Source: Domibacillus indicus
GTDB taxonomy: Bacteria > Bacillota > Bacilli > Bacillales > Domibacillaceae
Assembly (NCBI RefSeq): GCF_023715895.1
Contig: NZ_JAMBOO010000013.1
Location: forward strand, 1-64,000
Direction of reading: 5' to 3'
DNA length: 64,000 nucleotides
Shown: piece by piece, positions 43,941-51,234 of the stretch
Layout of the letters: each line of letters starts with the position of its first letter
Numbering within the stretch: position 1 is the first letter of the stretch
Notes under the pieces: generated by a model
What the model was told of the DNA's origin: nothing
Seen by the model: only the letters and a program-made list of their open reading frames with translations
Database searches by the model: none
Made by a program: the position numbers and the translations under genes

Positions 43941-44933
43941 TTAATGATTACTTTGGCCTTGTTCACGTTTGTGCACTTCTTCAAGGATCTCGGCAGCAAT
44001 ATCCTGCATACTCTTGCCTGTCTGTTCGCCTTTTTTTCGCAGCCAATCTTTAATATCGACTGACAGTGAAACCGACAGCAATTCCTCCTGTGATTCAATA
44101 CTAATCCCTTCATACTCCGGAACATAACGCACACGTCCCTGTTTAGCCGAACGTTTAATAAAGTCCGCTAACTCAACCGAAACACCATTAAACCGTGCAT
44201 CTTTCATATGAATGATCCACCGGTCTTTTAACCGTTCCATATACAGATTGGCCACCGGCACCTGCTGATAAAGCAGATCCATTACTTGATAAGTGAGGGA
44301 ATAGACGGCCGGAAGATTAAGTACCGCGTATCCGGGCTTTGTACTGCGCTTGCCCATTTCAATGGAGTAGTCAGGTGTTAACCTGTGTGTATAGATGCCT
44401 TCCATGTAGCTGAAAGTATCGTCGGTTCCTGGCACTATGAAGTACCAGTCCCCTAAACCTTTGCGCATAAGTCTTGCTTCTGGAATGGAAGGAGAAGAAA
44501 AGCGCTGGTACACGGCTTCTTTTGCTTTTTTATTGTAGTATTGCCGCTGGGAAAGCCGGTCTTCCCAAATCCTCTTTTCATACAGCTCACTGAATTCTTT
44601 TAGGTCGCTTTCTGTAATAAGGGGAATGGTGCGCCCTTTCACTTGTCCTTCAGAAGCGGGAAGAAGTCCTTCTTTAATATAAGCGGCAATGAAATTCCGG
44701 TTTGTCTGCAGGTACTCTGCCGCTTGGTTCAATGTTAAGCCTTCCGGCGTTTTAGGCATGGTTTCTATAAGGCGCTCAATTTCTTCCTTAGAAAAAAGGA
44801 GCCCTTGATGACCACCCCACGGATCCTCCACAGGTTTTAGTTTCCCCTCTTGGACATAAGCATGGACTGTGGAAACAGAGCGGTTAATTTGTTCCGCGAC
44901 TTCTTTGGTTGAGTAATACTCTGAATGCTGCAT
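43941..44933 (-). CDS. Two-HTH plus RHH DNA-binding protein, intact family member
   Basis: The only complete copy of the dispersed family, 330 residues. Residues about 6-50 form a MerR/excisionase-type helix-turn-helix (STKEVAEQINRSVSTVHAYV). Residues 66-115 form a second one (TLNQAAEYLQTNRNFIAAYI). Residues about 130-275 are a central domain of unknown fold (WYFIVPGTDDTFSYMEGIYT, PGYAVLNLPAVYSLTYQVMD). Residues 285-325 form a ribbon-helix-helix (LLSVSLSVDIKDWLRKKGEQ). Three DNA-binding modules in one protein suggest a chromosome- or element-organising factor or a multi-site regulator. It has a GGAGAAAAACATCT ribosome binding region and ATG start. All eleven other loci in the window are fragments on the same strand. 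No catalytic motif is visible. Confidence 0.75.
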   Translation of the reverse strand: MQHSEYYSTKEVAEQINRSVSTVHAYVQEGKLKPVEDPWGGHQGLLFSKEEIERLIETMPKTPEGLTLNQAAEYLQTNRNFIAAYIKEGLLPASEGQVKGRTIPLITESDLKEFSELYEKRIWEDRLSQRQYYNKKAKEAVYQRFSSPSIPEARLMRKGLGDWYFIVPGTDDTFSYMEGIYTHRLTPDYSIEMGKRSTKPGYAVLNLPAVYSLTYQVMDLLYQQVPVANLYMERLKDRWIIHMKDARFNGVSVELADFIKRSAKQGRVRYVPEYEGISIESQEELLSVSLSVDIKDWLRKKGEQTGKSMQDIAAEILEEVHKREQGQSNH

Positions 44934-44970
44934 AGATGTTTTTCTCCTTTACTTCAAATGATGAAAGAGT

Positions 44971-45405
44971 TTATGTAGTGAGATGTGTGTACAATGTATC
45001 TAAACCGATAATAAGAAAAGGCAGAGCGGAAAGGGTATAAGAAATTGCTCTGTTCTTAATTTGTTGGCAGACCAAGAAAGCCAGTGAACCAAGAGTTGTA
45101 GAAATCGTAATCGCCGGAATTAAGTCACCTTCAAACAGTTTCATTTCCAGGAAGAAGCCACATACCAGTCCCAATGCAAGAAACAATAAGCAGCTCTTGA
45201 TCATGTTCCATTTTAGTTCCTTAATAAAGTACCAGCAGGATATGCCGAGTAAGCCAAGTATATAAGCAAAAGCTGAGACAGACATAAAAAGAATGATGAA
45301 ATGGGTAAAACTGAAATCTATACCACTAATCACTGCTTCGTATACATAGAGAGCAATCATGGCAGTAATGATCGAACTTGAAACACCTTTTAAATATTGA
45401 ATCAT
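44971..45405 (-). CDS. Membrane protein, 144 aa
   Basis: Four to five hydrophobic segments (about 10-28, 38-60, 72-92, 98-115 and 120-138) joined by short loops, with no recognised motif. The ATG at 45405 follows AGGAAGTGTGCCC; the frame is open a few codons further upstream. It lies 37 bases upstream of the intact HTH/RHH gene on the same strand and may be co-transcribed with it. Function unknown. Confidence 0.55.
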   Translation of the reverse strand: MIQYLKGVSSSIITAMIALYVYEAVISGIDFSFTHFIILFMSVSAFAYILGLLGISCWYFIKELKWNMIKSCLLFLALGLVCGFFLEMKLFEGDLIPAITISTTLGSLAFLVCQQIKNRAISYTLSALPFLIIGLDTLYTHLTT

Positions 45406-45493
45406 GGGCACACTTCCTATTTCTTTATTTAACAATCTTTCTATATGGACGAACTGCTGAGTAACTTTCGCTATGTAATTCCTTTAAAAAGTA

Positions 45494-45964
45494 ATGTTTA
45501 TGCTAATGTGCTTTAATAAAGGAAAAATGACAGAAGGTGAAAGAGTGACTTGTTTGCAAGATTGTTTAAATGACTTATGGGCAAATGTAATTCAAAAAAT
45601 GGATATAGATGTTTTCAATCATACAATTACGTTTCAGACAAAGGAAATTGAGCATGAAACGATTCGAAATCATCAATTAAGGTTTGAGCAGGTATCATCA
45701 TTTTACTTCCTTGAAGGTGCTGGCAAGGAGAGATTTCGCGTATTAGAAACAGAAGAAGACAGTTACTTAGAATTAACCTCCATTTACTATTATCCAGAAG
45801 GTATCGGATCAATTTCAATTCAGTCAGAGACGGAAGAATGGGCAGAACAATATAGTTCAAACTCTAATTTTTCCTTGGAAATTTGGAGTTCCATACTGTT
45901 TGTGGAAGCCAAACGAGTAGTAATTAACCATTCAGTTTTTGACGTGGAGTACCCCGAACAATAG
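45494..45964 (+). CDS. YxiG-like protein
   Basis: A soluble protein of 156 residues (139 if the GTG at 45545, with AAGGTGA upstream, is the real start). The pattern LQDCLNDLWANVIQKMDIDV followed by alternating strands (NHTITFQTKEIEHETIRNHQ, RFEQVSSFYFLEG) resembles the YxiG-like proteins found near Bacillus polymorphic-toxin loci, where they are possible immunity proteins. No toxin is visible here, so this is only a family-level guess. Confidence 0.5.
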   Translation: MFMLMCFNKGKMTEGERVTCLQDCLNDLWANVIQKMDIDVFNHTITFQTKEIEHETIRNHQLRFEQVSSFYFLEGAGKERFRVLETEEDSYLELTSIYYYPEGIGSISIQSETEEWAEQYSSNSNFSLEIWSSILFVEAKRVVINHSVFDVEYPEQ

Positions 45965-45969
45965 AATCA

Positions 45970-46007
45970 AATGTTAATCAACAGTATGGATATACTGATG
46001 ATTAACA
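45970..46007 (+). terminator. Long hairpin after the YxiG-like gene
   Basis: TGTTAATCAACAGTAT-ggat-ATACTGATGATTAACA: an almost perfect 16-bp stem, without a T-run. Confidence 0.55.
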
Positions 46008-46025
46008 TGGCATTGATCCTGTTAG

Positions 46026-46150
46026 CTAAATGAAAATTAGAAATTCTTCCGCTATGATAAATGTGCTTACCCGTTTATATCCAACCGCTTTAGCAGCATG
46101 ATACATCACTGCATACAGCTTTCTTACCGACTCTCTATATCCCTCCTTAC
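46026..46150 (-). pseudogene. Possible acetyltransferase-like remnant
   Basis: Minus-strand codons read YRESVRKLYAVMYHAAKAVG, then YKRVSTFIIAEE to a TAG. This resembles the conserved core of phage-associated XF1762/GNAT-like proteins (A-x-x-AA-x-x-GYxR), but only about 40 codons survive and there is no start. Confidence 0.3.
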
Positions 46151-46374
46151 AATCGATTCATCATTTTATATCAGCTTAAGTTTACACTTAGGTTTGGCTT
46201 TCTTTTTTCCGGGTAGATAAAAAACACATCTCATCATTTGTCCGAAGAGCGCTGTTTCTTCGGCTTTTTTTATTTTTTTGGGATTGCATAATACCTTCTT
46301 CATGGGTTCATACTGTTATTGTTTCGTACTTACTACTTAAAATTCCAACTCCTACAACGAAACCATTTCTGCAG

Positions 46375-46953
46375 TCAGGTCCCCGCCTGGCTGTTTTTTT
46401 CTTTTCCTTGAAGGATCATTTCCTCAACCTGTTTCTTGGTAGACAGGCTGTGATCCTGTGTGCCAATTAGAAAAGAATTTCCATGTAAAATGACCTCTGT
46501 GAGGGTGTCTCCCGGACCTAGCTCAAACAAAGGTTTTTCTCCCATTAACTTTCTTGACCACACAACGGGATACGTTTTTAACTGTATAGGTTTCGATGAA
46601 TTGGTAATAAAAAAGGTCTCATCCACCAGCTTCCACCCAACCTCATCCATCATCTGGTTCAATTCTTGTATAGACTGAATAACGTCAATTCTAAGTTTGT
46701 ACACCTTGTCGTAATCCTGGTTGTCATCCATGTTCCACACACGTGTATGAACCACTTTTAAGGGGAACTGATTGTAGTGATTCCAAAATTCAACGAGTGT
46801 TTTCCTGTATTCACCGTCCACATTATACATATACGCAGGTTCCTCTTTACACTCGCATTCCCAAAAATCCAATTGATTATCTTCAAAAGCTGTACGATCT
46901 TCAATTTTAATCGTGGTAAACCGCTCCTCTTTTATATTTTCATTATCTTTCAT
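46375..46953 (-). CDS. Hypothetical protein, 192 aa
   Basis: An acidic soluble protein beginning MKDNENIKEERFTTIKIEDR with CECKEEPAY, VVHTRVWNMDDNQDYDKVYK and QELNQMMDEVGWKLVDETFF. There is no signal peptide and I do not recognise a family. No strong ribosome binding site is seen. The 3' end overlaps a terminator-like CAGTCAGG...CCTGGCTG hairpin that also occurs near 4405-4425. Confidence 0.45.
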   Translation of the reverse strand: MKDNENIKEERFTTIKIEDRTAFEDNQLDFWECECKEEPAYMYNVDGEYRKTLVEFWNHYNQFPLKVVHTRVWNMDDNQDYDKVYKLRIDVIQSIQELNQMMDEVGWKLVDETFFITNSSKPIQLKTYPVVWSRKLMGEKPLFELGPGDTLTEVILHGNSFLIGTQDHSLSTKKQVEEMILQGKEKNSQAGT

Positions 46954-46955
46954 TA

Positions 46956-47140
46956 ATAAGCAAACAACATGCGGTAATCCACATCACTGATCATTTCCAG
47001 TAAAACTTCCTTGATCATTAAGTGTTGTTTCTTCTCAAATCAATTCACGAACACATCCTTTAGGAAAAATACGCAAACAGCCTGCGGCTCTCCGAAGAGA
47101 TCAATTTGACGACTAGAGGCTGCTTCATCCTTTTCCTCTT
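46956..47140 (-). pseudogene. Unidentified coding remnant upstream
   Basis: The minus strand reads DEAASSRQIDLFGEPQAVCV, FFLKDVFVN, stop, then HLMIKEVLLEMISDVDYRML to a TAA, all in one frame. Protein-like but broken by an internal TGA; a shorter relative of its EMISDVD end occurs near 4480 on the minus strand. Confidence 0.35.
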
Positions 47141-47204
47141 CCTTATAATGGATCATCCAAGAAAGAGTCCACTCCGTCTTTTAGTTCGCTTCTTGTTTTA
47201 TTCT

Positions 47205-47570
47205 TTTTATTTTGTGACATGTATATATTGATTTTTATATTTTCTTATTTTAAAAATTAATTATATATTTTTTATACTACATTTTAATAATTAATATAAT
47301 TTTATCATTTTAGTTAATTACATACAATTTAATTATTTTAAATTAAATATTTATCATATATAAATTTAATTAATTATAATAATTAAAACAAAGAGACTAT
47401 TTTTTTCACTAAGATAGCAAAAATAAAAAAATGATATAATTAAAAATGATATAATTAAATAAAAGATAAGATATTAAAAATAAAATTTAAATTTCTAAAA
47501 TAATATTTATATATATATATTATTGAATAGTATTGATTTAAATGAAAATGTAAATAAGTACGTTAAAAGA
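47205..47570. other. Extremely AT-rich, gene-free stretch
   Basis: About 360 bases almost free of G and C, made of overlapping TTAATTA, AATTAATATAAT and ATATATAT-like words. No open frame, iterons or clear promoter stand out. It directly precedes the recombinase gene. Confidence 0.6.
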
Positions 47571-47637
47571 CACTGCAGAGTTTAGAAAAGACTAAAAAGA
47601 AGAAATACATAAAATGAGGGCAGGGAGGGGAAGTAAC

Positions 47638-48765
47638 ATGTTTGAACTGACGAAAAATAACCAGCCGCTTTTTCCGGCTAATAAAGTGGAAGCAGCTGGC
47701 CAGCTGTTAGAACGAATCGAACAGGCAGAAAAAGAAAAGGAAGATCCGTTTTTTTATTTTAACGATAGAGACGTGCTTCATTACTACCTGTATCGCAGTA
47801 TCAATTTGAATAAAGACGCGGAGCGGTCAGACCGGACCATAAAAGAGTATGAGAGGGAGCTGTCCCAACTGATACAAAATTTGTTGCAGTTTCCGCATGA
47901 AATCGGTCTCGATATAAAGCAAATTGAAGAGGGATCGTTATTCAAGAGCCTGGCACCAAGACATCTGCGGCGTTATCAGACCTGGCTTGCCGAGGAAAGC
48001 CCATATGTAAAAACAAAAGGTCCTTATTCACCGGCGACTCTTGCGCGTAAAACGACCATCCTTAAGAGTTTCTTTCGTTTTTTGCACGAGAATCGCTATC
48101 TCAAGCAGCCAATTCACCAAGGATTGCGTCCGGCAACCGTCCGGAAGGATGATCGGCCAAACCGCGACCTAGGACCGAGGGAAGTGATTCAGCTGCTGGA
48201 TTATTATAGGGACAGTAATCCTATTATGTTTACTTTGATTCATGTGCTGGTGGGAACCGGCATGCGGAATGATGAGCTGTGCCGGTTAAAAGTGTCGGAT
48301 GTCCGGTTTGACCCCATCCTGGGTGGCTTTTATCTGCATGTGATCGGGAAGGGGAATAAACAGCGGGATATTCCGCTTCGTGATAAGGTAATGGACAGCA
48401 TTGTGCTATACCGGAAAATTCGGCTTCTGCCGGCAGACTTCCCAAGCAATAGTGATGAACCGCTGTTTCCGAACAGCCGGTGGAAAGCGTTCCGCCCGTC
48501 TTACTTTGCGACGATGTTGGGAGATGAAATCGAGAAGGTGCCGATCTTATCAATCCAGGCACGAAAAAAGAGAATTACGCCACACGAGTTCAGACACAGC
48601 TTTGCGATTATCAGCTATATGAACAACAGTGATGTGTATGCCATCATGCGTGCTTTAGGCCATGAAAAAATCGAAACAACGATGATCTATTTACAGAAGA
48701 TCATGGAGCGGGAACAGCATGTCGTTCATCAATGGAAAGATGATGCGCTGGGAAGGTATATATAA
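47638..48765 (+). CDS. Tyrosine recombinase (XerC/D-like)
   Basis: A 375-residue site-specific recombinase. The N-terminal SAM-like core-binding domain covers about 50-165 (RTIKEYERELSQLIQNLLQF, SPATLARKTTILKSFFRFLH) and the catalytic domain about 185-370. Catalytic residues are visible: Arg in GTGMRNDELCRLK, His-x-x-Arg in PHEFRHSFAI, His in LGHEKIETT and Tyr in MIYLQKI. I chose ATG 47638 with GGGAGGGG upstream. Its 3' 100 bases are duplicated at 49188-49286, suggesting that the gene end is an attachment or recombination site. Confidence 0.88.
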   Translation: MFELTKNNQPLFPANKVEAAGQLLERIEQAEKEKEDPFFYFNDRDVLHYYLYRSINLNKDAERSDRTIKEYERELSQLIQNLLQFPHEIGLDIKQIEEGSLFKSLAPRHLRRYQTWLAEESPYVKTKGPYSPATLARKTTILKSFFRFLHENRYLKQPIHQGLRPATVRKDDRPNRDLGPREVIQLLDYYRDSNPIMFTLIHVLVGTGMRNDELCRLKVSDVRFDPILGGFYLHVIGKGNKQRDIPLRDKVMDSIVLYRKIRLLPADFPSNSDEPLFPNSRWKAFRPSYFATMLGDEIEKVPILSIQARKKRITPHEFRHSFAIISYMNNSDVYAIMRALGHEKIETTMIYLQKIMEREQHVVHQWKDDALGRYI

Positions 48766-48775
48766 TAGAAGAAAC
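48676..48775 (+). repeat. 100-bp direct repeat, left copy (recombinase 3' end)
   Basis: ACAACGATGATCTATTTACA to TATATAATAGAAGAAAC. Its partner at 49188-49286 is about 90 percent identical by eye, with a TAG replacing one Gln codon. The two enclose the gene at 48820-49170. Confidence 0.85.
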
Positions 48776-48819
48776 TCGGCAAAAACAGCAATCATATTTA
48801 AGTAAAAGGGTGGTAAAAG

Positions 48820-49170
48820 GTGATGGAATGCTGCTGCAAACAAAATAGTACGGACGAGTTAAAAATTGAAGGTGACATGGGTGGCGATCCTATCTGGTGC
48901 AGTCGTTGTGGCTGTAATCTGGATTTAGATGAAATATCGCTTTCAGTTGAGTTAAAAGAAGAGCTGTCTCAATGGATGGTTAACTATGGAAGCTGGATTG
49001 ATTGGGACACTGATAATTTAGCTCCAAATGGAATTGCGCTTGAGGATGAACATAATAAGCAGGGGATGAAATTGATGGAGAAAGCAAAGAAAGAGCTTGC
49101 AGGAAAATACAAAATCAAGTTTTCACCTTCATCATCAGCAAGAATGTACGCTAGATTCGATCGCAGATAG
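48820..49170 (+). CDS. Small zinc-ribbon-like protein, 116 aa
   Basis: Cysteines in MMECCCKQNS and IWCSRCGCNLDLDE could bind zinc. The middle is helical and acidic (SLSVELKEELSQWMVNYGSW, IDWDTDNLAPNG) and the C-terminus reads KYKIKFSPSSSARMYARF. It resembles small uncharacterised Bacillus proteins. The start may be GTG 48820 or ATG 48823, following AAGGGTGG. It sits alone between direct repeats of the upstream recombinase end, i.e. as cargo of a small cassette. Confidence 0.55.
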   Translation: MMECCCKQNSTDELKIEGDMGGDPIWCSRCGCNLDLDEISLSVELKEELSQWMVNYGSWIDWDTDNLAPNGIALEDEHNKQGMKLMEKAKKELAGKYKIKFSPSSSARMYARFDRR

Positions 49171-49187
49171 ACTTCAACTTAATCCAG

Positions 49188-49286
49188 ACAACGATGATCT
49201 ATTTGCAGAAGATTATGGAGCGGGAATAGCACGTTGTTCATCAATGGAAGACGATGCACTAGGAAGGTATATATAATAGAAGAAAC
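49188..49286 (+). repeat. 100-bp direct repeat, right copy
   Basis: Second copy of the recombinase gene 3' end, no longer part of a reading frame. See 48676-48775. Confidence 0.85.
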
Positions 49287-49426
49287 AATTATCATCTCCA
49301 AACAAAAAAGGGGATAAGAATAGGTTTTTCAATAATATTTAAAACATAATTTTTATTCATCAAAATAAAGAGGACAGTAGAAACCTTTTAAATTTCAGAT
49401 GAAAATCAATTTATAGAACGAGGCTG

Positions 49427-50911
49427 GTGAATAACTTGAAGTTATTAATAGTAGAACGTGATAATAATGAGAAAACGGCGATCGAGTGGCTTATTTCTGT
49501 CTATTCCCTTCCGATAAATACAGTATTCACTGCAAATAATTTGCGGGAAACAATTAATTTATTAGAAAAAGAAATACCTGATATTTTATATATAGAGTTA
49601 GATATGATTCGGAATGAAGACCGACCAACGATTGGAAAATACATAAATCGTTTTAACCCAAATGTGATAGCTGTTACAGCAGAAGCAACCTTTGAAAGGG
49701 CTAAACAAGCGATTGAATGGCGAAGTATAGAATTGTTAGTAAAGCCGCTAGATCCTCTGAAAATTAAACATTGCTTACAAACAGCTCTTTCATTTGCCCG
49801 TAACCAAAGGACTATTACTAAGCCTCTCACTCACGCTAATGAGAGTTATTCTTATCATTCTTTATTTTTACAAGAAGAGCAGCCTGCCATAAATATTGGA
49901 TTGATGCTGCTTCAAACAGAAGACATTCAGAAATTGCCAGAACTCATTAGATTTCTAGAGTACTATTCTTTTAGAAGACAACCGATTATTTTGCCGCTAA
50001 TAGACGGGGTTGTCTGTCTTTTTCAGTCTCCACTTCAGCATGTTAAAGAAGAAGCATCAAAAATATTACGAGAATGGGAAGTTGAAAATATTGAGCCAAT
50101 GGCGGCAGTTATTGTATATAACGATACAAACAATAAAACCGTACATGATATGTATCAAACTGCAAAAAAACTATTAGAAGTAACATTTTTTATTGGTTAC
50201 CGTCAAATCATTCTGCCTAAACCTAACTATGAACACTGGCAGGAAATAGATCCTTTTTTATCTCCAAAGGAGCAGCAGGAATGGATTGAAATGTTAGAGC
50301 AATTTGATAAACAAAAACTTAAAGAATGGATGCATAATGAGTTTTTAGATGTTGAAACACCCTTTCCTAATCCGGAGAAGTTACGAACGAGATTAACAAG
50401 CATTCTGGCCCAAATTAGAAGATTTATGAAAACGAATCAATTAGATCAAAGGGAAACAGAAAACTATTATAAAGAAATTTTTACTGATATCTTATATAAC
50501 CGAGTATTATACAGAATTGTACAGGAAATGCTGCTGTTTCTATACGAATTGATCGATCGGGCGATACAGTCAGAACAATTAGCAAAAAAAGATATTATTG
50601 AAAAGGGAGTCAGCTATGTTGAATCTTATTATTCGGATCACGATTTAACCCTTGAAAAAGTCGCCAAGGTTGTTAAGAGAAATCCAGCGTATTACAGTCA
50701 TTTATTAATGAAAAAATATGGAATACCTTTTAGTCAATTGGTGACGAATACAAGAATAAAAGAGGCAAAGAGACTGCTAACTGCTACAGAATTATCAATT
50801 AAAGAAATTTCACATCAAGTAGGTTTTCATAATCCAAATTATTTTTCACGCATATTCAAAGAATCCACTGGAATGCCCCCTCGCGAATACCGATGGAAGA
50901 AGCAGGATTAA
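49427..50911 (+). CDS. Receiver-AraC regulator with atypical receiver (first paralogue)
   Basis: A 494-residue regulator. Residues 1-120 have a CheY-like fold, but the phospho-acceptor position holds Glu57 (PDILYIELDM; Asp expected where Glu stands), while the conserved Lys is kept (LLVKPLDP). A middle region of about 260 residues follows (EIDPFLSPKEQQEWIEMLEQ). A complete two-helix-turn-helix AraC domain covers 395-494 (LTLEKVAKVVKRNPAYYSHL, IKEISHQVGFHNPNYFSRIF). The start could be GTG 49427 or TTG 49436. It is paralogous to the regulator at 54526. It precedes the BCCT and HutH-like genes and probably controls them. No histidine kinase is nearby, so signalling may not use phosphorylation. 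Confidence 0.82.
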   Translation: MNNLKLLIVERDNNEKTAIEWLISVYSLPINTVFTANNLRETINLLEKEIPDILYIELDMIRNEDRPTIGKYINRFNPNVIAVTAEATFERAKQAIEWRSIELLVKPLDPLKIKHCLQTALSFARNQRTITKPLTHANESYSYHSLFLQEEQPAINIGLMLLQTEDIQKLPELIRFLEYYSFRRQPIILPLIDGVVCLFQSPLQHVKEEASKILREWEVENIEPMAAVIVYNDTNNKTVHDMYQTAKKLLEVTFFIGYRQIILPKPNYEHWQEIDPFLSPKEQQEWIEMLEQFDKQKLKEWMHNEFLDVETPFPNPEKLRTRLTSILAQIRRFMKTNQLDQRETENYYKEIFTDILYNRVLYRIVQEMLLFLYELIDRAIQSEQLAKKDIIEKGVSYVESYYSDHDLTLEKVAKVVKRNPAYYSHLLMKKYGIPFSQLVTNTRIKEAKRLLTATELSIKEISHQVGFHNPNYFSRIFKESTGMPPREYRWKKQD

Positions 50912-51234
50912 ACAATTGAAATATCTTTAGAAAGCTAAAAAAAGTATAGAAACCTAAAGAAAAGATAAATATTTCGTTTTTTTATGTAAGAAAATATCAC
51001 AAAATTCAAAAATATTTAGTAATTTCTGAAAAGAATATGTCTATTTTAAAAAAAATGAATATTATATACTTTTCCTTAATTAAAGAAAAGTACAAAAGCA
51101 GAAAAACAATAATTTGATTCAAAGATGCTTGATGTTAAAATCCAGCATCTTATATTCGGATTATTATGAATTGTTCTGATTTTATGAATCACTTTTCTTT
51201 ATCGTTTTTTAATATACAAAGGGGAGGGGTACTG
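50912..51234. other. Intergenic region before the BCCT gene
   Basis: AT-rich, about 320 bases. It must carry the promoter for the BCCT-hutH pair, but I cannot single out a box with confidence. The ribosome binding site AAGGGGAGGGG lies at 51219-51229. Confidence 0.4.

Noticed and set aside
43941-44933. Transposase identity for the repeated HTH/RHH protein
   Set aside because: No DDE, HUH, serine or tyrosine recombinase motif can be seen; only DNA-binding modules are recognisable, so calling it a transposase is not justified.
47205-47570. Replication origin in the AT-rich stretch
   Set aside because: No DnaA boxes, iterons or replication initiator gene nearby; only composition would support it.
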